A stretch of DNA of 64,000 bases from Clostridium pasteurianum (GTDB lineage: Bacteria > Bacillota > Clostridia > Clostridiales > Clostridiaceae), in contig NZ_MCGV01000001.1 in the NCBI RefSeq assembly GCF_001705235.1, positions 2,666,001 to 2,730,000 on the forward strand. Direction: 5' to 3'. Within the stretch, counting starts at the first letter, position 1, and every line of letters begins with the position of its first letter. The notes beneath the pieces are model-generated. The model did no database searches, was not told the DNA's origin, and saw nothing but the letters and a program-made list of their open reading frames with translations. This document shows positions 1-7,903 of this stretch, in pieces. Both the position numbers and the translations under genes were made by a program.

Positions 1-830
1 TATTCTTCTTCCTGTCCTTTAGCCTTCTTACATCCTTTTTTGAAATCAAGAGTACCTCTAAAAGTCTTTTTACTGTTATCCATTAAAGCTCCTCTTGTTT
101 CTACAGTACTTGTTGTGTTTTTTCCATGATGGTTTATAAGATAATTTATATCGATGACCCTATTTTTATCCCCTAAATATATTGAATATATATTAGAAGA
201 ACTTTTAAAGCCTAATAAATCATCTGTGTAATTTATTACAGCATGGCTTGCGCCTAAATCTACAGCAGTGTAATTTACAACTGCATTTTCTTCAGTTTTA
301 ACGCCGTGTGCATCAAGGTGAAGCACATTTTCTGAAAGAGTCTGTAGTTTTATCAAATTTACAACTGCATTTTTCTTTGCATAAACCTGAGTTAATCCAT
401 TATGAGCTGCAGAAATGCCATTGTCTGAAGAATAATTTATAACTACAGTAACTTCACTGCCTTCTTCTGCAATTATTATATTGTTATCAATTAAAGTATT
501 ATTTTTTTCATTCAAGGCATAGTTTATAAATATAGGCTTATCATATTTTTTATATTCTGATGCATGAACGAAAACTCCTGCGTTATAATTATTTTTTGCT
601 TCATCAATTGAGGATTCGTCTATTCCAGCATAATCACTCATGTTGAATTCACTTGATAAATTTTTTGAAAGGTTACTTACTCTAATTCCTGCCTCTTCAA
701 CTTCAGATACATACTCAGCATTATAAGGAACCACTTCGGGTAGTGATTTCTCTATGCTTATATTATTAACCCCGAGCCATTTCCAGGTTCTTACGGGAAT
801 ATTATTTATTTTACTAAGAGTCTTTTCCAT
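1..830 (-). CDS. sufD: SufD, Fe-S cluster assembly scaffold subunit (partial, 3' end off window)
   Basis: About 276 codons are visible; the C-terminus lies beyond the left edge. The start (ATG, complement of 828-830) follows an AGGTGATT ribosome site, and the protein begins MEKTLSKINNIPVRTWKWL. Downstream it shows the beta-helix-type sequence typical of the SufB/SufD family (for example VVNYTAVDLGASHAVIN). SufD forms the SufBC2D complex with the two upstream genes and supports Fe-S cluster assembly on the scaffold in the cytosol. It lies 13 nt after sufB, in the order sufC-sufB-sufD on the minus strand. Family assignment rests on both sequence character and operon position. Confidence 0.85.
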   Translation of the reverse strand, partial: MEKTLSKINNIPVRTWKWLGVNNISIEKSLPEVVPYNAEYVSEVEEAGIRVSNLSKNLSSEFNMSDYAGIDESSIDEAKNNYNAGVFVHASEYKKYDKPIFINYALNEKNNTLIDNNIIIAEEGSEVTVVINYSSDNGISAAHNGLTQVYAKKNAVVNLIKLQTLSENVLHLDAHGVKTEENAVVNYTAVDLGASHAVINYTDDLLGFKSSSNIYSIYLGDKNRVIDINYLINHHGKNTTSTVETRGALMDNSKKTFRGTLDFKKGCKKAKGQEEE

Positions 831-843
831 AGTTTAAAATCAC

Positions 844-2247
844 CTACCTACTTCCTTTAAGTTCTAGCTTAATTAAATTGTTCATTTCAACAGCGTATTC
901 AAGAGGGAGTGCTTTTGATACAGGATTTACGAATCCTCTTACTATCATTGCTCTAGCTTCTTCTTCGCTTATACCCCTTGACATTAGATAAAATATAGCA
1001 TCGTCACTTATTCTTCCGATTTTTGCTTCATGGCCTACATCGATTCTATCGTTATTCAAATCCAAAGAAGGAATTGTATCAGAACGTGAAATGTCATCAA
1101 GCATCAAAGAATCACAGGATACAGATGATTTACAGTGATGAGCATTTTCTGTTACCTTCACAGAACCTCTATATATACATGTTCCGCCGCTCTTTGAAAT
1201 TGATTTTGCACTTACAGTTGAAGATGTGTAAGGAGCTGCGTGAACAACTTTTGTACCAGTGTCAAGGTGCTGACCTTTTCCTGCAAATGTTACACCAGTA
1301 TATTCTGATTTTGCACCTTCACCGTGTAAAATACTCATAGGGTACAGCATTGAAATTTTTGAACCGAAAGAGCCTGATACCCATTCAATAGTTCCATTCT
1401 TTTCAACTATTGCACGTTTTGTATTTAAATTAAGCATATTTTTTGACCAGTTTTCAATGGTTGAATATCTTAAAGTGGCATCTTCCTTTACATAAAGTTC
1501 AACACATCCTGCATGAAGATTTGTAACATTATACTTAGGAGCAGAACAGCCTTCTATAAAATGAAGCTTTGCACCTTTTTCAACTATTATAAGAGTATGT
1601 TCAAATTGTCCAGCACCAGGTGAATTTAATCTGAAATATGATTGCAGTGGAATATCCACATTAACGCCCTCTGGTACATAAACAAAGGAACCACCAGACC
1701 AAACAGCTCCGTGAAGAGCAACAAATTTGTGGTCACTAGGAGGAACAAGTTTCATAAAGTACTCTTTTACTATGTCTCCGTACTTATTAATAGCAGTTTC
1801 CATGTCAGTATATATAACTCCCTGTTTAACAAGATCTTCTTTTATGCTGTGGTAAACAACTTCTGAGTCATACTGAGCTCCAACACCTGCAAGGGATTCT
1901 CTTTCTGCCTTTGGTATTCCTAGCTTTTCAAAAGTATCTTTAATGTCTTCAGGTACGTCATTCCAGTTTCCCTTCATTTCCGTATCAGGTCTAACATAAG
2001 TTACTATGTTATCCATATCAAGTTCGTCTAAAGAAGGTCCCCAGGTAGGCATTTCCATGTTGTTATAAACATCAAGGCATTTAAGTCTGAAATCAAGCAT
2101 CCACTTAGGATCATGTTTTTCTTTCGATATTTTTTCGATAATTTCACGTGTTAAACCCTTATTAACTTTATAGCTGTATCTATCTTTATTTTTTATATCA
2201 TAAACTCCACGTTCTAGATTCTTAAACAAGTCTTTGTTTGCTTCCAT
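844..2247 (-). CDS. sufB: SufB, Fe-S cluster assembly scaffold
   Basis: 467 residues, normal for SufB. It carries family landmarks such as WGPSLDELDMDNIVTYVRP near the N-terminus, FVYVPEGVNVDIPLQSYFR in the middle, and the C-terminal region RSDTIPSLDLNN ... GHEAKIGRISDDAIFYLMSRG. SufB is the scaffold on which the nascent Fe-S cluster forms, in complex with SufC ATPase and SufD. A strong AAGGAGGTG site precedes the ATG. It sits 12 nt after sufC and 13 nt before sufD, so the three are one transcription unit. No sufS/sufU is seen here; they would lie beyond the window, downstream of sufD. Confidence 0.95.
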   Translation of the reverse strand: MEANKDLFKNLERGVYDIKNKDRYSYKVNKGLTREIIEKISKEKHDPKWMLDFRLKCLDVYNNMEMPTWGPSLDELDMDNIVTYVRPDTEMKGNWNDVPEDIKDTFEKLGIPKAERESLAGVGAQYDSEVVYHSIKEDLVKQGVIYTDMETAINKYGDIVKEYFMKLVPPSDHKFVALHGAVWSGGSFVYVPEGVNVDIPLQSYFRLNSPGAGQFEHTLIIVEKGAKLHFIEGCSAPKYNVTNLHAGCVELYVKEDATLRYSTIENWSKNMLNLNTKRAIVEKNGTIEWVSGSFGSKISMLYPMSILHGEGAKSEYTGVTFAGKGQHLDTGTKVVHAAPYTSSTVSAKSISKSGGTCIYRGSVKVTENAHHCKSSVSCDSLMLDDISRSDTIPSLDLNNDRIDVGHEAKIGRISDDAIFYLMSRGISEEEARAMIVRGFVNPVSKALPLEYAVEMNNLIKLELKGSR

Positions 2248-2259
2248 AAAGGCACCTCC

Positions 2260-3006
2260 TTATAGCATTTTCTTAAATTCAGCAAAACCTTTTTCGTTTA
2301 TTTCGTTCATTAAAGATATATCTCCATTTTTAACTATTTTTCCATCTAAGAGTACGTGAACAAAATCAGGTTTTAAAGATTCAAGTATTTTACTGTTGTG
2401 AGTTATTATAAGTAAAGAATTGTTCTCATTCTTAAATTTGCTTATTCCCTTTGAAACGATTTTTACTGCATCTACATCAAGACCAGAATCAGTTTCATCT
2501 AATATTGCAAGTTTAGGATTTAACATTAACATTTGAAGAATTTCGTTTTTCTTTTTTTCTCCACCTGAAAAACCTACGTTTAAATCTCTTTCGGAATATT
2601 TTTCATTCATCTCTAAAAGAGACATCTTTTCTTTTAATTCTTTTCTGAAGGCCATGAATTTTATTGGCTTTCCAGTTGCTTGAGTTCTAGCACTTCTTAA
2701 AAGATCGCCTACAGTTATTCCTGCAACTTCTTCAGGGCTTTGAAATGATAAGAATATACCTTTTCTTGCTCTTTCATCAGTCTTAAGGTCTGTAATATCT
2801 TCGCCTTCAAAATTTATATTACCATCAGTTATCTTATATCTTGGATGACCCATGATTACATTCATAAGTGTAGATTTTCCGGCTCCATTAGGACCCATTA
2901 CTACGTGAATCTCGCCTTTACCAACTGTTAAGTTTAATCCTTTTAGTATTTCTTTTCCGTCAGCTTCCGCATGTATATTATTAATTTGTAAAAGTTTTTC
3001 TCCCAT
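2260..3006 (-). CDS. sufC: SufC, Fe-S assembly ATPase
   Basis: 248-residue ABC-type ATPase. Walker A is GPNGAGKST near residue 39, the signature is the SufC-type FSGGEKKKNEILQ, and Walker B is LAILDETDSGLD. SufC is the cytosolic ATPase that drives conformational change in the SufBCD scaffold; it is not a transporter subunit. First gene of the suf operon, with AGGAGTG upstream of the ATG. A consensus-like sigma-A promoter lies about 65-95 nt upstream. Confidence 0.95.
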   Translation of the reverse strand: MGEKLLQINNIHAEADGKEILKGLNLTVGKGEIHVVMGPNGAGKSTLMNVIMGHPRYKITDGNINFEGEDITDLKTDERARKGIFLSFQSPEEVAGITVGDLLRSARTQATGKPIKFMAFRKELKEKMSLLEMNEKYSERDLNVGFSGGEKKKNEILQMLMLNPKLAILDETDSGLDVDAVKIVSKGISKFKNENNSLLIITHNSKILESLKPDFVHVLLDGKIVKNGDISLMNEINEKGFAEFKKML

Positions 3007-3071
3007 TAAAAATTCACTCCTGAACTATATTAAATTTAATCTTGACCATTTAAGTCGGAATTCATATTTAT

Positions 3072-3100
3072 ATTCTATAACGAAGGTATGGCATTGTCAA
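3072..3100 (-). promoter_or_regulatory. sigma-A type promoter of the suf operon
   Basis: Read on the minus strand: TTGACA (complement of 3095-3100), a 17-nt spacer, then TAGAAT (complement of 3072-3077). It points at sufC with a leader of about 60 nt. This is a near-consensus match in the right place; an Rrf2/IscR operator could not be identified with confidence. Confidence 0.7.
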
Positions 3101-3108
3101 TAAATATT

Positions 3109-3348
3109 GTAAATTAACATTGATTTGTAACATTAAAAAAATTCTATAAATCTAAGGCAAAAAAAGCGTAAACTACTAAGATATTTCAATAACTCGCTGA
3201 AAAGAAGCTCAGACAAATTGAAATATCTAAGTAGTTTACGCTTTTTTTACCAAGATTTATTAGAATTTTTTTAAATCGTTACAAATCAATGTTAATTTAC
3301 TTTAGGGGTGAAGCAAGGAAAAAATTCCTCCGTGCCTACGGAATTTTA
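3109..3348 (+). repeat. Element A copy 1 plus C hairpin (forward)
   Basis: A long palindrome: 3109-3131 is perfectly complementary to 3278-3300 (23 bp). Inside are further paired segments, including one built on AAAAAAAGCGTAAACTACT, closed by the conserved loop AATAACTCGCTG ... AGCTCAGACAAATT. It is followed at 3314-3348 by the small C hairpin AAATTCC-TCCGTGCCTAC-GGAATTT. The copy lies upstream of the suf operon in a divergent gap, so it is not simply a gene-end terminator. Confidence 0.85.
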
Positions 3349-3350
3349 TA

Positions 3351-3572
3351 AATCTTATCCTTATTTATAAAATACAGGCTATCTTAATGTTTATGACTAA
3401 TAATTTTAAGTTTTTAATTAAAAGACTTATATAAAACTTTTACAATATAGAGATTGGCTGTTTGAAGTTAAGAAGGATAACGATCCTATACGGGGTTTGG
3501 GTCAAAGACCCATTATCCTTCTTAATTACCAATAGGCATTTTCTAAATTGCCAAACCTCGTGTATGATAATA
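3351..3572 (+). repeat. Element B copy 1 (second hairpin repeat family)
   Basis: Starts near TTATCCTTATTTATAAAAT and contains ATACAGGCTATCTTAATG and AGTTAAGAAGGATAA. It ends with GGTTTGGGTC / GACCCATTATCCTTCTT and CCAAACCTCGTGTATG. Related stretches occur at about 39930-40045, 46985-47178 and 51443-51630. The two ends are complementary (AAGAAGGATAA with TTATCCTTCTT). No coding potential is seen. Confidence 0.7.
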
Positions 3573-3606
3573 TTCATTTAGTAAAGGACTATTTAAATTG
3601 CATGAT

Positions 3607-3673
3607 ATTTTAGGCACTGACATTGCTATGCTCGTCAGCAGGTGAAGAAAAGCTGCTGAACACTGCCTAAAAT
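3607..3673 (+). other. Compact structured stretch with mutually exclusive hairpins
   Basis: A perfect 10-bp closing stem (3607-3616 ATTTTAGGCA with 3664-3673 TGCCTAAAAT) encloses two competing helices. CTGAC 3617-3621 can pair with GTCAG 3634-3638, and CAGCAG 3636-3641 with CTGCTG 3653-3658; they share bases 3636-3638. It lies about 350 nt upstream of the glycosyltransferase gene. Function unknown; it may be part of the repeat cluster. Confidence 0.4.
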
Positions 3674-3675
3674 TA

Positions 3676-3917
3676 AAAGCTTTCCGTAGAGAAGCGGAGG
3701 AAAGATATCCTTGCTTTTATTCTTAATGTGAAGTAACAGTATTTCGAAACTGTTTAAATAAAGCTTAATAAGACTTTGCCTCAAATTATGAAAAGGCTTA
3801 GAAATTTTAATTTGTTTGAGGCGAAAGCCGAGTTATTAAAATTTCTTAGCATTTTTATAATTTGAGGCTTAGTCTTATAAGCTTTATTTAATATTTCAAA
3901 ATACTGTTACTTCACAT
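3676..3917 (-). repeat. C hairpin plus element A copy 2 (reverse)
   Basis: C hairpin at 3676-3718 (CTTTCC, 13-nt loop, GGAAAG). The A palindrome spans 3726-3917, with outer arms ATGTGAAGTAACAGTATTT and its complement. The inner loop is in reverse orientation (GAGGCGAAAGCCGAGTTATT). As in every copy, C lies on the side expected from the orientation of the A loop. Confidence 0.8.
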
Positions 3918-4023
3918 AACGTAATTTTTCATTAAATTTTAATACTATTTTGTGGCTATTTCTGTTAAGATATTAAAGGAGTAGATTATAGTATTCTATG
4001 AATATTATTGGGAGGGAAATTTT

Positions 4024-5286
4024 TTGATTAAATTAATGAATAGAGAAAGCAATAAGTTTTATTTGTTTTCAGGAATTATAGCCTTTGCACTGTGTGTTTT
4101 ATGGGTTGTGTTTGTAAAGTCAGTTCCTTATTCGGACTTTAATTATTATCACACACTTGCAGAAAGCATTGCACATGGTGGAGCATGGGGAAATACTTAT
4201 ACCTCAGTTGGATATGCAATAGTGCTTGGATACGTATATAAAATTTTCGGAGTAAGCATTGTAGTTGGAAAAGTTTTTAATTTATTTCTTACGCTTATTA
4301 GCTATGTTACACTTTTTTGCCTTTTGAAGAAATTGGACATTAGTGAAGCAAAGAGAAAAATAATATTCTTAATGTTTATATTTTTCCCATGTAATATTTT
4401 TTATAATAGTATTCTTGCAGTTGAGATATTTTTTACAACATTTTTCCTTATAACCGCGAATGTTTATTTTTCTAACAACCGATTTAAGTATATAATAATA
4501 GGAATTTTAACGGGAATTGAAACTATGACGAAGCCATTCTTTATTGCAATTTTCTTTGCTATATTTTTGGTGGAACTTATAAAAGATAGAAAAATTATAA
4601 AACCTCTTATACATTCAATAACAGTGCTGGTTATATGTTGCATTGTAGTTTCGCCGTTTGTTTATAGAAATACAAAGATGATGGGTCAATACACTGGTAT
4701 ATCGAATAACGGAGGAATAGTTTTATACATAAATAATAATTCTCAGAATACCTGGGGAAGATGGATGGATGTAGCAAAGGTCAAAGATTCCATTGCTCTT
4801 ACGAAGGAATATAAAAAAGCAAATATGACACAGAAAAACCACATGCTTTCGGCTGCGGCTAAGAAATGGATAAAATCCCACCCACTTGGATTTGCAGAAC
4901 TTGGATTTAAGAGACTTTTAAATACTTATTATGTTGGTGATGACATTATTTATACTTTTAATGGGGCAGGTCTTGGTAAAACAGCGGAGTATATGATTCT
5001 TGTAATCACAAATTTAATAAGAAATCTCGTATTTATACCGGCAACGGTTGGAATTATTGCCTATAGCGTCATAGTTATAGGTAAGATAATAAAGGGCAAA
5101 AGCGACGAACTCGATAAATTCTCCTTGTATGCATTAATAACTTTTTACATGTTTACAGGTGTGTACTTTATAACAGAAGGACAGGGGAGATACGCTTTTC
5201 CATCAATATTATTACTTATTTATTTCTTCCTAAGCATAGTAAAGGTTGATAAGTTATTTGATAGGGAGAAAACAATTTTTTATTAA
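4024..5286 (+). CDS. GT39/ArnT-like polytopic membrane glycosyltransferase
   Basis: 420 residues with about 10 hydrophobic segments. The first extracytoplasmic loop carries PYSDFNYYHTLAESIAHGG after TM1, the position where GT-C/GT39 enzymes keep their acidic catalytic or metal-binding residues. Such enzymes transfer a sugar from a polyprenyl-phosphate donor to protein or envelope glycans at the outer membrane face. A TTG start at 4024 is chosen because GGAGGG lies 7 nt upstream; the ATG at 4036 would be 19 nt away. It stands alone, followed by a terminator. Substrate unknown. Confidence 0.7.
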   Translation: MIKLMNRESNKFYLFSGIIAFALCVLWVVFVKSVPYSDFNYYHTLAESIAHGGAWGNTYTSVGYAIVLGYVYKIFGVSIVVGKVFNLFLTLISYVTLFCLLKKLDISEAKRKIIFLMFIFFPCNIFYNSILAVEIFFTTFFLITANVYFSNNRFKYIIIGILTGIETMTKPFFIAIFFAIFLVELIKDRKIIKPLIHSITVLVICCIVVSPFVYRNTKMMGQYTGISNNGGIVLYINNNSQNTWGRWMDVAKVKDSIALTKEYKKANMTQKNHMLSAAAKKWIKSHPLGFAELGFKRLLNTYYVGDDIIYTFNGAGLGKTAEYMILVITNLIRNLVFIPATVGIIAYSVIVIGKIIKGKSDELDKFSLYALITFYMFTGVYFITEGQGRYAFPSILLLIYFFLSIVKVDKLFDREKTIFY

Positions 5287-5298
5287 ATATTAAAAAGA

Positions 5299-5339
5299 AA
5301 CTGTCTATTAATTTTTTTAGATTAATGGGCAGTTTTTTT
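5299..5339 (+). terminator. Rho-independent terminator after the GT39-like gene
   Basis: Stem 5299-5312 with 5321-5334 (two G-U pairs at RNA level), followed by a run of seven T ending at 5339. Confidence 0.85.
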
Positions 5340-5408
5340 AGTTATTAATATGATTGATGATTTATATACAGTATTGATAGATAAATATTAGAAGGGGGTG
5401 AATCCAAA

Positions 5409-5711
5409 ATGGTTTGGAAATTAGATTGTGATTGCAATGAACGGGTTGGAGTAAAAGTTGATTCTATGAAACTATTTGAGGAATTAAAAGAATTTTTCAA
5501 TGAACAAGCTGAAAATGAAATTTTTAAAGAGGAAGAAGTCACAAAGCCGTTTTACACTTGGAAAGGTGATGTAGAAGAAGTGGGATGGTATGCTACAAAA
5601 TGGTATAAATGTCTTAAATGCGGATGCTTATGGGAATTTGAGTACCCTGATTTTTCTGCAAGTGGGTTTGTAAGGAAGTTTGAAAATGGTATTTACTATG
5701 AAAAGGAGTGA
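5409..5711 (+). CDS. Small Cys-rich hypothetical protein
   Basis: 100 residues, acidic, not recognised. It has an N-terminal CDC pair and a later CLKCGCLW motif, which could bind a metal ion. The segment WYATKWYKCLKCGCLWEFEYP resembles the small cytoplasmic proteins often found scattered near toxin/immunity genes, but no toxin is visible here. AAGGGGGTG 8 nt upstream supports the ATG. No signal peptide or membrane segment. Confidence 0.6.
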   Translation: MVWKLDCDCNERVGVKVDSMKLFEELKEFFNEQAENEIFKEEEVTKPFYTWKGDVEEVGWYATKWYKCLKCGCLWEFEYPDFSASGFVRKFENGIYYEKE

Positions 5712-5817
5712 AGGAAAATATTACACATGATATCTATAAACACATAATTCCTATTTTTGTTGTTATTACAATAAGTTGATAAAAAATTACTAGCTTATTA
5801 ACATATTATCCAATTGG

Positions 5818-5826
5818 TGGTATAAT
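5818..5826 (+). promoter_or_regulatory. Extended -10 promoter of the RRNPP regulator
   Basis: TGGTATAAT (TG-N-TATAAT) about 40 nt upstream of the regulator start; no good -35 is visible, which fits an extended -10 promoter. Confidence 0.5.
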
Positions 5827-5866
5827 GTAAACAATAAAAATTACTTATAAGTTAGGGGTTTTAAGT

Positions 5867-7168
5867 ATGGGAAGTTATGAGATACTGTCTATTGGTACAA
5901 AACTTAAAAACTTAAGAGAAAAATATAATGTAAAGCAGGAAGACATATCAGGTAAGGAGATAACTAGAAATCTTATAAGTCAAATAGAACATGATAAAGC
6001 AAATCTGACCCAAAATGCTGCTGGAATTATATTGAAGAATTTAAAAAATATTTGTGATAAAAGGCATATTACAATTGATGAGAACATAGAATTTTTAATG
6101 GAAGATGAAAAATCACAGGCTAATAAGATACTCAGTAAGTACATAAAAGAGCTTAAAGATTTAATGGTATATAAAGACAACAGTTTTGTCACTAAATTAA
6201 CTGAAGTTGAAGAATTTTTAGTAAAATGGAATATTACTGATAAGAAAATAGCTATTTTTGAATTAGCAGGAGATTATTATTGTAATATTAATGATTACTA
6301 TAAGAGTTCCTTATATTACGAAAAAGCTAAAGCATTACTTGACATATATAGTAAAGATTCAATAAGTATTCTAAGAAAATTATCTATGGTATACTTTTAT
6401 ATGGGTGAATACGGACAGAACATAAAATGCTGTCAATTTGCTTTAGATTGGTTTAATGACGATTTAACAGAAGAATATCGATGTATATTTTTATTTAATA
6501 GTGCATTATGCTACTTAGAATTAAAAAAATATTACAAAGCTATTAAAAATCTTACAGAGCTTGAACTAATAACAAAAAATTTAAATATGGATAAATATTA
6601 TGATGTTCTTGCACAAGAAGCTGTATGTTACCAAGAATTAAAAAAATATAATGAAAGCTTAAGTATATATAATAAATTATTGGGGCATATGGACAAGAAT
6701 AAACATGAATTAAATACATTAATATTAATCAATACTATAGAAATATATATGGAACTTGAAGATTACACAAAAGCAAAAAATCAATTAAATAAGGCACTAG
6801 ACAGTATTAATAAACTTAATGATAACTGTAGTGCAGCTCCAAACATTTATTTTGAATTAGGTAAAATATACAAAAGCTTAAATGATTCATTTAACTCTGA
6901 AAAATATTTTCTAAAATCATTATCTTTGACTAAAAAACAAACACACTATTACTTGATGGAAGATTTAATTTTAGAGCTTGCTAACATATACAAGAGTTCT
7001 AAAAACATGGAGAAGCTTTCCGACATTAAGAATGAATTGTTTATTTTAACATCTAAAGAAAATAATTTAAATACTAAGCTTGCATTTAAACTAATGGATT
7101 TATATATAAAATCAAATGACTTTCAATCCGTTAGTGAAATAGTAAATTTCAGCAAAAATTTTATATAA
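5867..7168 (+). CDS. RRNPP-type quorum-sensing regulator (HTH plus TPR)
   Basis: 433 residues. An N-terminal Cro/CI-type helix-turn-helix (about 10-70; KLKNLREKYNVKQEDIS ... ITRNLISQIEHDKANLT) is followed by about 330 residues of degenerate TPR repeats (YYKSSLYYEKAKALL, YYKAIKNLTELE, YNESLSIYNKLL, YTKAKNQLNKAL). This is the architecture of PlcR/PrgX/Rap-like regulators, in which the TPR domain binds an imported peptide. Twelve nucleotides downstream is a 37-codon gene for an exported hydrophobic peptide, the expected cognate signal. C. acetobutylicum is reported to carry several such regulator-peptide pairs that affect solvent formation and sporulation; which one this is cannot be told from sequence. 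Confidence 0.85.
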   Translation: MGSYEILSIGTKLKNLREKYNVKQEDISGKEITRNLISQIEHDKANLTQNAAGIILKNLKNICDKRHITIDENIEFLMEDEKSQANKILSKYIKELKDLMVYKDNSFVTKLTEVEEFLVKWNITDKKIAIFELAGDYYCNINDYYKSSLYYEKAKALLDIYSKDSISILRKLSMVYFYMGEYGQNIKCCQFALDWFNDDLTEEYRCIFLFNSALCYLELKKYYKAIKNLTELELITKNLNMDKYYDVLAQEAVCYQELKKYNESLSIYNKLLGHMDKNKHELNTLILINTIEIYMELEDYTKAKNQLNKALDSINKLNDNCSAAPNIYFELGKIYKSLNDSFNSEKYFLKSLSLTKKQTHYYLMEDLILELANIYKSSKNMEKLSDIKNELFILTSKENNLNTKLAFKLMDLYIKSNDFQSVSEIVNFSKNFI

Positions 7169-7180
7169 GGATGTGATAAT

Positions 7181-7294
7181 ATGCTTTTAAAAAAGCACAA
7201 AATTTTATTCTCAGTAATTTGCTTATGTATAGCATTTTCAATATTATATTGTAGTGTACCTACAATATCTGCTTGCCCTGTTATGCCTTGGTAA
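7181..7294 (+). CDS. Putative quorum-sensing pro-peptide
   Basis: 37 codons, ATG at 7181 after AAGGATGTGAT. The product starts MLLKKHKILFSVICL, a short basic segment followed by a hydrophobic stretch, and ends SVPTISACPVMPW. That is the pattern of RRNPP pro-peptides: signal peptide, then a short C-terminal region released by proteolysis and re-imported by Opp. The likely mature signal is within the last 5-8 residues (around CPVMPW). It is directly downstream of the HTH-TPR regulator on the same strand, so probably co-transcribed. Confidence 0.8.
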   Translation: MLLKKHKILFSVICLCIAFSILYCSVPTISACPVMPW

Positions 7295-7349
7295 CATATG
7301 ATAACGTTACCTTTATAATCCATTAAGGTTTTAATTTTTACATAAGAGT

Positions 7350-7382
7350 GCCAGGTAATCAATTAACTTAATATTACCTGGC
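7350..7382. terminator. Hairpin between the peptide gene and the SdpI-like gene
   Basis: GCCAGGTAAT (7350-7359) pairs perfectly with ATTACCTGGC (7373-7382). No long T run on either side, so a weak terminator between convergent genes. Confidence 0.45.
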
Positions 7383-7406
7383 TAAATTCTATACTTATTA
7401 ATAAGC

Positions 7407-7745
7407 TTATTTCCTTTTCCCATCCTTATCAAATACTTTTCTTAAGTGAATTTCTGTCACAAAAATGGTTGCTAAAACAAAAATTAAAGTATATACAGGA
7501 AAGATTACGCTTGTATTGTATAAATGAAAATAAGCTATAAAACCTAATATAATCTGAGTAATCCCTAATATAATTCCAAGTATGCCCAAAAATCTATTGC
7601 CTTCATTCCAGGTATCCAAATTCTTCATTGCAAATGGAGTTTTGTATCCAATACCTGTTATGTGTTCTTGATGAACTAATGCTAGAGCTAAAGATATTAT
7701 AAGCCATACAAAACCGATTAATAACATTGTAGTTGTGCTGTTCAT
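7407..7745 (-). CDS. SdpI/YhfL-family small membrane protein
   Basis: 112 residues, three hydrophobic helices. The loop GIGYKTPFAMKNLDTWNEGNRF matches the conserved SdpI-family loop (G-Y-[RK]-T ... W-x-x-x-N-R-F). SdpI in Bacillus is an immunity and signal-transducing membrane protein; this short form probably has another envelope role. No SdpC-like toxin is seen nearby. ACGGAGGCG precedes the ATG. Single gene, convergent with the quorum-sensing pair and divergent from the permease. Confidence 0.65.
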   Translation of the reverse strand: MNSTTTMLLIGFVWLIISLALALVHQEHITGIGYKTPFAMKNLDTWNEGNRFLGILGIILGITQIILGFIAYFHLYNTSVIFPVYTLIFVLATIFVTEIHLRKVFDKDGKRK

Positions 7746-7903
7746 AGTTTTCGCCTCCGTTTATAGGATTTCTATAGCAAAACTTAATTTACAAATTAAT
7801 TGCTAAATTAGAAAGCCTATATATTCAATATTTTTATTATATATGTTATACTTATTATATAACACATAACAAAAAATTCAATAGTTTTATGGAGATGTGT
7901 AAG

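Noticed and set aside
3007-3110. IscR/Rrf2 operator in the suf promoter
   Set aside because: Some loosely similar bases near the -10, but no convincing inverted site; not claimed.
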